In this document: in pieces, positions 1 to 9,813 of the stretch
Layout of the letters: each line of letters begins with the position of its first letter
Numbering within the stretch: the first letter of the stretch is position 1
Source: Roseburia intestinalis L1-82
GTDB lineage: Bacteria > Bacillota > Clostridia > Lachnospirales > Lachnospiraceae
Direction: 5' to 3'
Assembly (NCBI RefSeq): GCF_900537995.1
Contig: NZ_LR027880.1
Coordinates: forward strand, 697,501-761,500
DNA length: 64,000 nt
Notes under the pieces: generated by a model
Told to the model about the DNA's origin: nothing
The model's database searches: none
The model's input: only the letters and a program-made list of their open reading frames with translations
Translations under genes and position numbers: made by a program

Positions 1-921
<921 letters not shown>

Positions 922-927
922 AAAACA

Positions 928-969
928 ATGCGAACAATGTTCGCATGGAAAGTGGCAATGACCACTTTC
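928..969 (+). other. Two perfect hairpins between 23S and tRNA-Met
   Basis: ATGCGAAC/GTTCGCAT (928-946, 3-nt loop) is followed at once by GAAAGTGG/CCACTTTC (948-969, 6-nt loop). Neither is followed by a T run, so these look like rRNA processing or spacer stems rather than terminators. No 5S rRNA sequence is recognisable between 921 and 1035. Confidence 0.6.
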
Positions 970-1034
970 GAAAAAATCGGAGTTCTGTATGAAGTTTTGA
1001 AGGTATCAATATTTTTTTGTTCAAATAAATATAT

Positions 1035-1108
1035 GGCGAGATGGCTCAACTGGCTAGAGCGTCCGGTTCATACCCGGGAGGTTAAGAGTTCAAGTCTCTT
1101 TCTCGCTA
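1035..1108 (+). tRNA. tRNA-Met (CAT anticodon)
   Basis: A full cloverleaf is visible. The acceptor arm is GGCGAGA/TCTCGCT with a G-T first pair, the D stem is GCTC/GAGC, the anticodon stem is TCCGG/CCGGG with loop TTCATAC (anticodon CAT), and the T arm is AAGAG-TTCAAGT-CTCTT. The discriminator base is A1108 and CCA is not encoded. The paired first position argues against initiator tRNA. A CAT anticodon could also belong to lysidine-modified tRNA-Ile, so elongator Met is likely but not certain. Confidence 0.93.
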
Positions 1109-1125
1109 TTTATACTGAGGTATGG

Positions 1126-1155
1126 AAGACACTATTAATTTAGTGTCTTTTTTTT
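1126..1155 (+). terminator. Rho-independent terminator of the rRNA/tRNA transcript
   Basis: A 9-bp stem AAGACACTA/TAGTGTCTT with a short AT loop is followed by eight T. It lies 18 bases after the tRNA and closes the rRNA operon. Confidence 0.9.
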
Positions 1156-1234
1156 ATAGGATTGTGATATCAAAAGATTCTTTACAACTTAATGGCTGGT
1201 AAGTTATGTAAAACAGTGAATTTGAGAGAAAATC

Positions 1235-1381
1235 GCTACTGTTCAGACGCAAGCTTGACGATTGGCTGTCAAGCTATGTGCTGTAGTGTATATTGTTGTG
1301 AGATTACAGCCCCCCTGCCTCAAAGAGGTACTTTTCATGGGATGTAATTGTTGTTGGTCACATTGAAGTGCGAACAGTAAC
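1235..1381. repeat. Non-coding element bounded by inverted TACTGTTC/GAACAGTA ends
   Basis: The gene-free stretch 1156-1419 holds an outer inverted repeat, TACTGTTC at 1237-1244 and GAACAGTA at 1372-1379. Inside it is a perfect hairpin AGCTTGAC/GTCAAGCT at 1252-1275. No convincing reading frame lies inside. It may be a miniature inverted-repeat element or a structured transcript; the window has only this copy. Confidence 0.4.
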
Positions 1382-1419
1382 AGAAAATCTGTAAATCTTA
1401 AAATGAAACAAAAATTTTC

Positions 1420-1448
1420 TTGCGGCTGTCTCAACTTGTAAGTATAAT
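1420..1448 (+). promoter_or_regulatory. SigmaA-type promoter of the jet operon
   Basis: TTGCGG at 1420-1425, a 17-base spacer, and TATAAT at 1443-1448. It lies 20 bases before the proposed TTG start of the first jet gene and downstream of the rRNA terminator. Confidence 0.65.
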
Positions 1449-1467
1449 ATAAACATTGGAATAAAAG

Positions 1468-3063
1468 TTGGAGAGTAACTGGAATCAGGCGGTTGAAGCT
1501 GATTCAGACATACCACAAATATCAGAATCAGGCAGTTGGTTCTGGCGTATCATGAATAAAGGAGAACATGTCGCGTTGCAGGTATCAGATAAATTATTAA
1601 AACCACTCACAGAGGCAAAATATTTAAATGCGGATAATGTCAGCAGGTATCGTTGCATTATGCGCATTTTTTTTGAGAATTATGAAAAGTTAAAATACTG
1701 GCTGTATTTAGAAGAAGTTTATGAGGAAATGTTAAAAGATCCGTTCTGGTCAGAGTATAAAATCGAGCAGTGCCAGCAGGATCTGACGATGCTTACGGAA
1801 TGGAAAAATTTAAACACGATACAGGACACAAGAAGAGTGTCCTCCATAGAAGAATTTAAAAATAAGAAGTACCGTTATCAGATGTCGGAATACAGTGTCG
1901 AGATCGAGAGACTTGTGATCCGTCTTGAAAATCTTTTTATTGAAGGGGCATCGTTAGAACCTACGCTGCTTGAGCGGATACGGAGAAATATGGAACGTTT
2001 TCCAGAGATGGCAGGGAAAGATAAGAATGAAGTTTATACATGGTGGACGGATTTAAACAATGATTTTATGAGGCTGAATCAGAATTATCAGGATTATATC
2101 AGGGACTTAAACAGCGTAAAGGCAGAGGAAATGATGCGCACAAAGGAATTTCTGGTGTTTAAAGACAGACTGATTGAGTATCTGCGCAGTTTTATCAAAG
2201 GTCTGCAGCGCAATGTCGGTGTGATTGAGGAGTGTCTGAAAACGCAGGAAAGTGATATGCGCGAGGCGGTATTTGATAAGATCGTCGAATATGAGCTTTT
2301 GATTCCGCGTATGGAAGTGGAAGTGTCTGAAAAAATGATCCGGCAGAAGGCAGAGGGACGTTTTAAAAGTATTTATGACTGGTTTGTGGGCAGTGAAGGA
2401 CAGGAAAATGAGGCAGCAAAACTTTTTGACGTGACAAATGAGATCATACGAAGAATCACGCGGTATGCAGCACAATTGAGTGAAAAAAATGCACTCGGTG
2501 CAAACCGGAAAGAGGAATACAGAAAAGTCGCTGAAATGTTTATGAGATGTGAAAATCTTGAGGAAGCACACAAAATGTCTGCCATGGTTTTTGGGATGGA
2601 AAAAACATTTCATATCGCAGGGGATCAGGTAAGAGAGACGGACAGCATGAACCGGGGAGTGTATGAAGAAAAGCCGATTCAGATAGAACTGAAACCGAGA
2701 GTGCGCACATACCGGGAAAAGACAAAAAGAAGTTCCATCATAGAATCAACCGAAAAAAAATTAGAAACACGCAGGAAAATGTTAGAGCAGCAAAAGGAAG
2801 AGGAAAAGAAAATAAAGATGTTAGAAAAAGATGGAGCCATTGACTTTTCTGCATTGCCCATTTTAGAGCCGAGAATCCGGGAAATACTTTTAAAATGGAT
2901 TTCAGATGCAATGGAGTCGGTTGATTTTTCTGCAAGGACGGATGATGGCAGAAGATATCGTTTAGACAAAAGTAATATGGCAGAAAAATGTGTGGTGCAT
3001 TGTGAGGATGGCAATTTTACCATGCCAAAGATGAGGATCGTATTTCAGGAGGAGAGCGTATGA
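1468..3063 (+). CDS. jetA: Wadjet system protein JetA (kleisin-like)
   Basis: First gene of a four-gene Wadjet operon. In known Wadjet systems JetA is the MukF/kleisin-like subunit that bridges the SMC heads of a complex recognising and cleaving closed circular plasmid DNA. The 531-residue product is almost wholly helical, has a winged-helix-like N-terminal part, and carries a charged coiled-coil stretch around residues 425-455. It has no enzyme motif, as expected for this subunit. The call rests mainly on operon order and on the sizes and motifs of the three downstream partners; I recognise it only loosely as a JetA (DUF5716-like) protein. The start is a TTG with a weak ribosome site; an ATG at 1552 is the alternative. 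The stop overlaps the next start by 4 bases (ATGA), indicating translational coupling. Confidence 0.75.
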   Translation: MESNWNQAVEADSDIPQISESGSWFWRIMNKGEHVALQVSDKLLKPLTEAKYLNADNVSRYRCIMRIFFENYEKLKYWLYLEEVYEEMLKDPFWSEYKIEQCQQDLTMLTEWKNLNTIQDTRRVSSIEEFKNKKYRYQMSEYSVEIERLVIRLENLFIEGASLEPTLLERIRRNMERFPEMAGKDKNEVYTWWTDLNNDFMRLNQNYQDYIRDLNSVKAEEMMRTKEFLVFKDRLIEYLRSFIKGLQRNVGVIEECLKTQESDMREAVFDKIVEYELLIPRMEVEVSEKMIRQKAEGRFKSIYDWFVGSEGQENEAAKLFDVTNEIIRRITRYAAQLSEKNALGANRKEEYRKVAEMFMRCENLEEAHKMSAMVFGMEKTFHIAGDQVRETDSMNRGVYEEKPIQIELKPRVRTYREKTKRSSIIESTEKKLETRRKMLEQQKEEEKKIKMLEKDGAIDFSALPILEPRIREILLKWISDAMESVDFSARTDDGRRYRLDKSNMAEKCVVHCEDGNFTMPKMRIVFQEESV

Positions 3064-4205
3064 AAGAGCTTGAAATTTTGTTAAACAGACGCTGGATACT
3101 GAAATCAGAAGATAAAGAACTGTATTACAGGGTCAGGGATGCAGTCGGGGAGATCCGGAAATATGTGACAGATAAATTAGGCTGTCAGATCATAGATAAT
3201 TCTTTGCTGATAAAACTGGAAAAGATACCGGTCATCCCGGAGCAGTTTATGGGAATTGGCCAGTTCTCTTCGAAAGAAGAATATGTGTATCTGTGTATTT
3301 TATTGATGTTCCTGGAAGATAAAGATGCACAGGAGCAGTTTATACTGTCACAGCTGACGGAATATATGACGGCGGTGATGCCCGGTGAGATCACAGACTG
3401 GACATTGTACAACAACCGGAGAAAACTCATCCGGGTACTCCGCTATACTGTGGAACAGGGAATGGTCCGTGTGACGGATGGAACAGATGATGTGTTTATG
3501 GATGATGCCGGGGGCGAGGTCTTATATGAAAATACAGGGGCATCCAAATATTTTATGAGAAATTTTTCCCGGGATATCATGGAGTATACAAAACCGGAAG
3601 ATTTCCGGGAAAGTGAATGGTTTGAAGTGGACGAGGACCGCGGATTAGCCAGAAGGCACAGAGTGTATAAGAGACTGTTGTTTGCACCGGCAGTGTACAG
3701 GGAAGATGGATCCGGGGAGGATTTCGAGTATTTAAAATATTACGGATACAGGCTTTCTGAAGAATTAGAACAGCTTTTTGAATGTCATGTACAGATCCAT
3801 CGGGGAAGTGCATTCCTTTTATCCGGGCAGGACTGCCGGATGGGAGCTGCTTTTCCGGAGAACAATTCCATGGCAGATATTTTAATGCTTGCCTTTGGAA
3901 AGATCAGAGAAAAAATAGAAGGTAAGGTGTGGAAAATAACGCCGGAAGAAATGAGTCTTGTTGATAAGATTGAGTTTGAATCTCTGATCCTGGATGTGAA
4001 AAAAGAATATGGATCTGGTTTTGCGAAACTTTACCGGGATATGCCGGAAGGGGAGTTTATAAAAAACGTAACAGATGAAATGGAACGCTGGATGTTTATA
4101 AAAAAAGTGGATGATATGCATCAGATAAAAATCTGTCCGCTTGTCGGAAAAATACAGGGAAGTTATCCGCAGGATTACACAGGAGGAAATGAAAATGAAC
4201 AGTAG
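3060..4205 (+). CDS. jetB: Wadjet system protein JetB (MukE-like)
   Basis: Second gene of the Wadjet operon, 381 residues. JetB corresponds to the MukE-type winged-helix (kite) subunit that packs on the kleisin JetA. The protein is acidic and mixed helix/strand, without catalytic motifs. It starts at an ATG preceded by GGAGAG and overlaps jetA by 4 bases; its last codons overlap the start of jetC. Size and place match the DUF6063/DUF2398-type JetB proteins. The identity is inferred from context more than from sequence motifs, and the subtype of Wadjet cannot be fixed by eye. Confidence 0.72.
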   Translation: MKELEILLNRRWILKSEDKELYYRVRDAVGEIRKYVTDKLGCQIIDNSLLIKLEKIPVIPEQFMGIGQFSSKEEYVYLCILLMFLEDKDAQEQFILSQLTEYMTAVMPGEITDWTLYNNRRKLIRVLRYTVEQGMVRVTDGTDDVFMDDAGGEVLYENTGASKYFMRNFSRDIMEYTKPEDFRESEWFEVDEDRGLARRHRVYKRLLFAPAVYREDGSGEDFEYLKYYGYRLSEELEQLFECHVQIHRGSAFLLSGQDCRMGAAFPENNSMADILMLAFGKIREKIEGKVWKITPEEMSLVDKIEFESLILDVKKEYGSGFAKLYRDMPEGEFIKNVTDEMERWMFIKKVDDMHQIKICPLVGKIQGSYPQDYTGGNENEQ

Positions 4206-7200
4206 ATGGCAGGCAAATAAAATTGGGCTGATCAATTTCTGGTATTATGATGAACAGGAATTTCCTTTTGTAAAGGGGCGGATGCTTCTCCGTGGTTCAA
4301 ACGGTTCCGGAAAATCGGTAACGATGCAGAGTGTTGTGCCGTTACTATTAGACGGAAATATGAGTCCGGAGAGACTTGATCCGTTTGGTTCAAGGGATCG
4401 TAAAATGAGCAGTTATCTTCTCGAGGAAAATGATGGAAGGGAAGAGAGAACGGGTTATCTTTATCTTGAGTTCAAAAGAAAAGACAGTGAAACATATCTG
4501 ACGATCGGAATGGGGATCCGCGCAAAGCGAAATAAACCGCTCGATAAATGGTATTTCAGTCTGACAGATGGAAGACGCATCGGCAAAGACTTTTTCTTAT
4601 ACAAAGATATGGGTGAGAAAGTGACCCTTTCCAAAAAAGAACTGGAAAACAGGGTGGCAGAAGGCGGAAGAGTATTTGATCGTCAGGCAGATTACATGGA
4701 TTATGTCAACAGACAGATATTTGGATTTGAGACTGCAGATGAATATAAGGAAATGGTAGATCTGCTGATCCAGCTTCGAACCCCAAAGCTGTCAAAGGAT
4801 TTCAAACCGTCTGTGATCAATGATATATTGAGTGATTCTCTCCAGCCGCTTTCGGATGAGGATCTGCGTCCGATGTCAGAAGCCATTGAAAATATGGACA
4901 TGATGAATATGAATTTAAAGGGGCGCAGGGAGGCGAGAGGGGCTGCTGAAAAGATCAATGCGGTTTTCCAGAAATATAATAAACTTCTGCTCTGTGAAAA
5001 AGCGGACAGATATGAGCGTACAAAGCAGAGATTACAAAAAGCGGCAGCAGAACAAAAGGCATATGAGGATAAATATGCAGAATGTAACCGGAAGATTGAG
5101 GAACTTGAAACAGAGATTCTGCAGATGAATCAGAAGAAGGAAACTTTAGAAAAAGAAAAGGAGTCCCTCAATAAAAGTGATGCAGTTGCGCTAAAGGGCA
5201 GAGAGGCACAGCTCACCAAAGAACTTGAGGCTCATGATAAAATCCTTGCGGATAAAAAGTCATTTCTGGCTGCAAAGGAAGCACAGTACAGAGATGTCAC
5301 AAACCAGATCAAAGAGGAAGAAAACAGAAAGTATGAAAAAGAAAAAGAAGTAGAGACTCTGTTAGAAGATATGCGTGAGGAAGCAGACCAGATGGCATTC
5401 CAGGAATTTGCATTTATGAGTGAGGAACTGTGTGCTGATCTGGAAAATGATTATAAATTTGATCTTCACAGGCAGCAGTTTGAACATACACGTCAATATA
5501 TCAATGATGGAGAAAAATTGCTCGCAGAACTTAAAAGTCTTGACCGGCAGAAGGATGAAATGATCCAGAAAAGGGAGAAGCAGATCCGGGAATTAGACGC
5601 ACTCCAGCGAAAAATATCGGAATTTGAAAACATGCTGATCCAGGTAGAAAATGAGTGGAAAGAAGCACTTTATCAATGGAATGAAAACAATGTGGAACTG
5701 AAATTGGAAAAGGAACTATTGAGGGAGCTCAGTACATTCGCAGATACGTATGAGGAAAATTCTGACTACGCGGTGGTACGCCAGAAGGCTGCAGATCAAT
5801 GGATTAAAAAGCAGTCTAAAATAGAAACGCAGATCAATTCCATTCTTCTGGAGCAGGAAACAGCAAAAACAGAACTCGATGAAGCAAAAACAGAGCTGAG
5901 TGAGTGGGAAAATCAGAAAGAACCACAGCCACAGAGATCAGAAGCTGTGATAAGAAACCGCCAGAGACTGGATGAAGCAGGGATTCCATATCAGGAATTT
6001 TATAAAGTGATAGAATTTGGATCGGAGCTGGATGAAGATGCCTGTAACCATTTAGAAGAAGCCCTGCTAAAAATGGGAATACTCGATGCAATTGTGGTGG
6101 ATGAGCAATACAGGGAACAGGTTCTTACACCGGTAAAAGGGTGCGAAGACCATTATCTTTTTGCAGGAAAAACGCAGGCAGAAAAGAGTCTGTTGGACGT
6201 ACTGGAACTAAACGAGGAAGTCAATGATATTTTTTCAAACCAGAGACTGACAAAAATCCTTTCAAGTATCGCTTATGGCGGTGAGAATGAAGTGTCAGTT
6301 TCTGAGGATGGTTCCTATCATATGGGTGTTCTGGCTGGAACAGTTACCGGGGAATATGAAGCAGGGTATCTGGGCAGTAAAGCGAGGGAAAGACACAGGC
6401 TTGCAAAAATAGAAGAATGTAAAAATCTGATATTGGTGTTAGAGGAAAAGATTGCAGGTTTAGAGAGAGAACGAAACAATTTATCAGAACGGAAGGACCG
6501 GCTGAAATCAGAATATGGTGCGCTTCCGGGCGATACGGATCTGAGGGAGGCAATGAAGCTGCTCTTAGCGGAAGAACAAAAGTATGAATTGCTGCGGAGT
6601 GAAAATGAAAAGACGGGGGAGCAGCTGACAGCCTTTCTGGAAGAAATAAAGGAAAAGAAAAAGGGTGCGATTGAGATCGCTGAAAAATTGTATCTCAACT
6701 GTACTTATGAGACGTTCCAGAGTGCAAAAAGTGCAGCGGAGGAATATGACAAAAATCTGGTAGAGTTAAAGTCGGCACATGAAATGATTTTAAGAAGCGC
6801 GGCATACTTAAGGGAGCGCAAAGTTCATTTAGAAGATTTAGATCTTGATATGGATCAGATCAGATATGACATAAGGGAGACCGAAAAGCAGATCAGTTCA
6901 AAACAGGAAGAAAGAACATCCATTCTGGAACAGCTTGCCCTGACAGATTATGAAGCGGTCAAAGACAGGTTAGATGCCTGCATTTCGTGGCTGAATGCAT
7001 TTCCGAAAGAGTTTCAGAAACGTGTGACCGAAAAGACACAAAAGACGGATGAAGCAAAGCTGATCGAAGCGAATCGTATCAGCAATGCGGATACGATAAA
7101 GGTATATGAAAAGAAAGTGGAATTTTACCGGAAATGTTATGAACAGGAGCGGGGACTTTTTTATGTGGCTGTACCAGAAGAGATTACGGATGATGCAGGG

Positions 7201-8304
7201 CATATTTATGATTATCTGCTGACAGATATCAAAGATATGGAAAAAAACAGTATTATCGCTGACCTCAACAGGGTATATTTTGAAAACAGAGGTTTTCTGA
7301 CCGATTATCAGCTTACGCAGAATGAATTATTTGCAGAATCAGATGAGAGTGAAAAAATAGATGATTATACCCCAAAGCGGCTTGATATCACAGCAAGATA
7401 TCAGGGGACGAAGGTAACGTTTGCAAGTCTGCTGACACATCTTGATGAAGACATCAGTGAGCTTGAAAACCTGATCAAAGACGGAGACCGGGAATTATTC
7501 GAAGATATTCTGGCCAATACTGTGAGCCGCAAGATCCGGGGAAAGATCAATGCGTCGAATCTGTGGGTGCAGAAAATGAATACGCTGATGAATGGCATGG
7601 ATACGTCAAGCGGTCTGAAACTGAGTCTCAGATGGAGGAGTAAGACAGCCGAAAAAGAGGATCAGCTTGACACCAGGGAACTGGTAGAACTGTTAAAGAA
7701 AGATTACCGTCTGATGAGTGAAGAAGAGGCGGCAAGACTTTCTGCACATTTCAGGTCAAAGGTCGACGAGGCGAGACGCAATGCGCGTGACAGTGCCGGA
7801 ATGATCTCCTTTTATCAGATCATGAAAGAAACACTTGATTATAGAAAATGGTTTGAATTTCAGTTGTTCTCCCAAAAAAGCGGAGAGCGCCAGAAGGAAC
7901 TGACCAATAGTGTATTTGGTACGTTCAGTGGAGGAGAAAAAGCAATGTCCATGTATGTACCGCTCTTTTCTGCTGTCGTTGCAAAATATCAGGGCGGCAG
8001 GGCGGATGCGCCGAGACTGATCTCGTTAGATGAGGCATTTGCCGGTGTCGACAACCGGAATATCAGAGACATGTTCCGCCTGATGACACAGTTTGAATTT
8101 GATTTTATTATCAATTCACAGGTATTGTGGGGAGACTGTGATACGCTGGATGCGCTGGCAATTTATCAGCTGATCCGCCCGGAAAACGCGAAATTTGTTA
8201 CCGTAATGCCTTATTTATGGAACGGACACAGTAAAGAACTGTTAGATGATGAAGAAAAAGTAGAACAAAGAGGGATAGAGATTGAACAATTTGACAGGGC
8301 ATGA
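4195..8304 (+). CDS. jetC: Wadjet system SMC-like ATPase JetC
   Basis: This 1369-residue MukB/SMC-like motor is the ATPase of the Wadjet defence complex. Walker A (GSNGSGKS) is at residues 34-41. Long coiled coils flank a central hinge-like region around residues 590-760. Near the C terminus are the ABC signature TFSGGEKA (about residue 1243) and Walker B LISLDEAF (about 1276). In Wadjet the paired heads hydrolyse ATP to extrude DNA loops and sense small circular DNA before JetD cuts. The start at ATG 4195 is chosen because AGGAGG lies 8 bases upstream; ATG 4189 is too close. It overlaps jetB by 11 bases and jetD by 23. The sequence resembles the TIGR02680-type ATPases found in type II/III Wadjet operons. 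Confidence 0.9.
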   Translation: MNSRWQANKIGLINFWYYDEQEFPFVKGRMLLRGSNGSGKSVTMQSVVPLLLDGNMSPERLDPFGSRDRKMSSYLLEENDGREERTGYLYLEFKRKDSETYLTIGMGIRAKRNKPLDKWYFSLTDGRRIGKDFFLYKDMGEKVTLSKKELENRVAEGGRVFDRQADYMDYVNRQIFGFETADEYKEMVDLLIQLRTPKLSKDFKPSVINDILSDSLQPLSDEDLRPMSEAIENMDMMNMNLKGRREARGAAEKINAVFQKYNKLLLCEKADRYERTKQRLQKAAAEQKAYEDKYAECNRKIEELETEILQMNQKKETLEKEKESLNKSDAVALKGREAQLTKELEAHDKILADKKSFLAAKEAQYRDVTNQIKEEENRKYEKEKEVETLLEDMREEADQMAFQEFAFMSEELCADLENDYKFDLHRQQFEHTRQYINDGEKLLAELKSLDRQKDEMIQKREKQIRELDALQRKISEFENMLIQVENEWKEALYQWNENNVELKLEKELLRELSTFADTYEENSDYAVVRQKAADQWIKKQSKIETQINSILLEQETAKTELDEAKTELSEWENQKEPQPQRSEAVIRNRQRLDEAGIPYQEFYKVIEFGSELDEDACNHLEEALLKMGILDAIVVDEQYREQVLTPVKGCEDHYLFAGKTQAEKSLLDVLELNEEVNDIFSNQRLTKILSSIAYGGENEVSVSEDGSYHMGVLAGTVTGEYEAGYLGSKARERHRLAKIEECKNLILVLEEKIAGLERERNNLSERKDRLKSEYGALPGDTDLREAMKLLLAEEQKYELLRSENEKTGEQLTAFLEEIKEKKKGAIEIAEKLYLNCTYETFQSAKSAAEEYDKNLVELKSAHEMILRSAAYLRERKVHLEDLDLDMDQIRYDIRETEKQISSKQEERTSILEQLALTDYEAVKDRLDACISWLNAFPKEFQKRVTEKTQKTDEAKLIEANRISNADTIKVYEKKVEFYRKCYEQERGLFYVAVPEEITDDAGHIYDYLLTDIKDMEKNSIIADLNRVYFENRGFLTDYQLTQNELFAESDESEKIDDYTPKRLDITARYQGTKVTFASLLTHLDEDISELENLIKDGDRELFEDILANTVSRKIRGKINASNLWVQKMNTLMNGMDTSSGLKLSLRWRSKTAEKEDQLDTRELVELLKKDYRLMSEEEAARLSAHFRSKVDEARRNARDSAGMISFYQIMKETLDYRKWFEFQLFSQKSGERQKELTNSVFGTFSGGEKAMSMYVPLFSAVVAKYQGGRADAPRLISLDEAFAGVDNRNIRDMFRLMTQFEFDFIINSQVLWGDCDTLDALAIYQLIRPENAKFVTVMPYLWNGHSKELLDDEEKVEQRGIEIEQFDRA

Positions 8305-9562
8305 AAAGTTAAAACGTGACTGCGTGGCATATTTCAGGCAAAATGAGATCTGGCAGCGCATCTTTACAGGTTTTCGTGAGAAATACAGTTCCTACGGCAG
8401 ATTTTCGGGTAAAGTGACTGTAAAGAATATATCCGGGGACGGACTTGACACGTTAGAAGGATTCTTCTGCCAGAATTTTCATGGCAAAAAAAGTATTACG
8501 GTTTCTGCTGAAAAATTCCGAAAAGCACTTTCCTGCAGCAAATATGGGACGGTCACACCGGAAGAAGTGCTGGCAGAGTATTTTGGAAAAGCGCTGATTG
8601 GAAAGGCAGAGGAAAAGGCATTTAAAGAAAATCAGATACGGGAGATAAAAAAGGAGTTCCTTGAAAATTTCAAAGGGACTCCTGCCTTTTTGGAGTTTGA
8701 TACATTCGAAAATATTTTAAAAAGCAGCGACAAAGAGAACTTAAAAGAGTGGAAACGCCTTCTCTGGCTGTGTGCGAACCTATATAACGCTTTGCCGTAC
8801 CGCACACAAAAGAGCGTGTACCTCGCGGTATTTGCCGCTGCTGTAACCGGAAATCCGCATGCATTTGACCAGGGCACGGCAGAGGGAAAGATCCTTTATC
8901 AGGTCATACAAATGGATTTAGGACAGAGGGGCATACAGGTGGAAACTTTAGAAATGTTTCCTGCATATAAGAGACAGAAAAGCTATCTTCTTGCCGGGAT
9001 ATTAATCGATGATATTTCCAATTATGCATTGCTTTATAACGTGCATGCGATCAAAAAGAACGGAGAATTACACAGAGGGATGGACGGATTCTGTCAGGAA
9101 AAAAATATGGTGCAGGTGCCGCTTACAGTACTTTCTGAATGGGAGCGTATCGAGTGTGTGGATCATGAGATCTTTATCGTGGAAAACCCGTCTGTTTTTG
9201 CCCTGATCTGTGGAGAAAAGTCGTGCATGTGCATGAATGGGCAGCCAAGACTGGCAGGGCTTTTGGTGTTAGAACTGCTTGCAAAGTCAGGAACTAAGGT
9301 ATATTATTCCGGCGATCTCGATCCGGAGGGGATACTGATCGCACAAAAATTATCGCAGTACTATCGGGGAACATTCTGCTATTGGCATATGACGCCTTTC
9401 GATTATGAGCAGTGCAGATCGAAAGAAATAATTTCTGAAAAGAGAAAGAAAATGCTGCAAAAGATTACAGATGAAAGGCTGCTCCCTGTCGTGGATGCGG
9501 TAACAAAATATGGGATGGCGGGCTATCAGGAAAGTATCGGATTGAATCAGATTTCCATTTGA
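8282..9562 (+). CDS. jetD: Wadjet system Toprim nuclease subunit JetD
   Basis: Last gene of the Wadjet operon, 426 residues. JetD is a topoisomerase VI A-like nuclease with a Toprim fold that cleaves the plasmid trapped by JetABC. Visible in the C-terminal half are the ENPSVF segment (the Toprim Glu), the GQPRLA stretch, and the acidic motif SGDLDPEG (about residue 350), as in DUF2399/TIGR02679 proteins. The N-terminal part would be the DUF3323-like arm that contacts JetA. The TTG start lies inside the end of jetC, with AGAGGGA upstream, so translation is probably coupled. The frame appears complete; no promoter is visible in front of it. Confidence 0.87.
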   Translation: MNNLTGHEKLKRDCVAYFRQNEIWQRIFTGFREKYSSYGRFSGKVTVKNISGDGLDTLEGFFCQNFHGKKSITVSAEKFRKALSCSKYGTVTPEEVLAEYFGKALIGKAEEKAFKENQIREIKKEFLENFKGTPAFLEFDTFENILKSSDKENLKEWKRLLWLCANLYNALPYRTQKSVYLAVFAAAVTGNPHAFDQGTAEGKILYQVIQMDLGQRGIQVETLEMFPAYKRQKSYLLAGILIDDISNYALLYNVHAIKKNGELHRGMDGFCQEKNMVQVPLTVLSEWERIECVDHEIFIVENPSVFALICGEKSCMCMNGQPRLAGLLVLELLAKSGTKVYYSGDLDPEGILIAQKLSQYYRGTFCYWHMTPFDYEQCRSKEIISEKRKKMLQKITDERLLPVVDAVTKYGMAGYQESIGLNQISI

Positions 9563-9650
9563 AAAACTGGTTGATCAGGGTCACCGTCAATCAATGCAAA
9601 ATGTTATTCCGGTCTCCCTAGCGCAAGGCCGAGGATATCGGGGAATATGC

Positions 9651-9735
9651 GGAAAAAGAAATTTTCCGCAAGCACCATTTGAAAGGTATGCTGACGATGG
9701 AATGATTCATTGCCGGACAAGGGAAGAAGAACTTA
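9651..9735 (+). pseudogene. Remnant of a group II intron reverse transcriptase
   Basis: The stretch 9563-9813 between jetD and the chemoreceptor gene holds a 77-codon open frame (9594-9827). In it, about 28 residues around PFERYADDGMIHCRT match the catalytic YADD block of group II intron reverse transcriptase/maturase proteins (LtrA type). The residues before and after do not match, and the protein would normally exceed 400 residues, so this is a decayed fragment. It suggests a retroelement once sat at the 3' edge of the defence operon. Confidence 0.7.
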
Positions 9736-9813
9736 GCAAGTTTGATTTTCTTGCCAGAGAGAATGCAAAACGCTATAATATTCATATAAATGATATGAAG
9801 GGCGGAGGACAGC

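Noticed and set aside
928..946. LexA-like GAAC...GTTC site after the 23S gene
   Set aside because: The spacer is 3 bases instead of 4 and the sequence is part of a processing-type hairpin.
6318..6698. Minus-strand 126-codon frame inside jetC
   Set aside because: It is a Ser/Leu-rich antisense shadow of a coiled-coil coding region.
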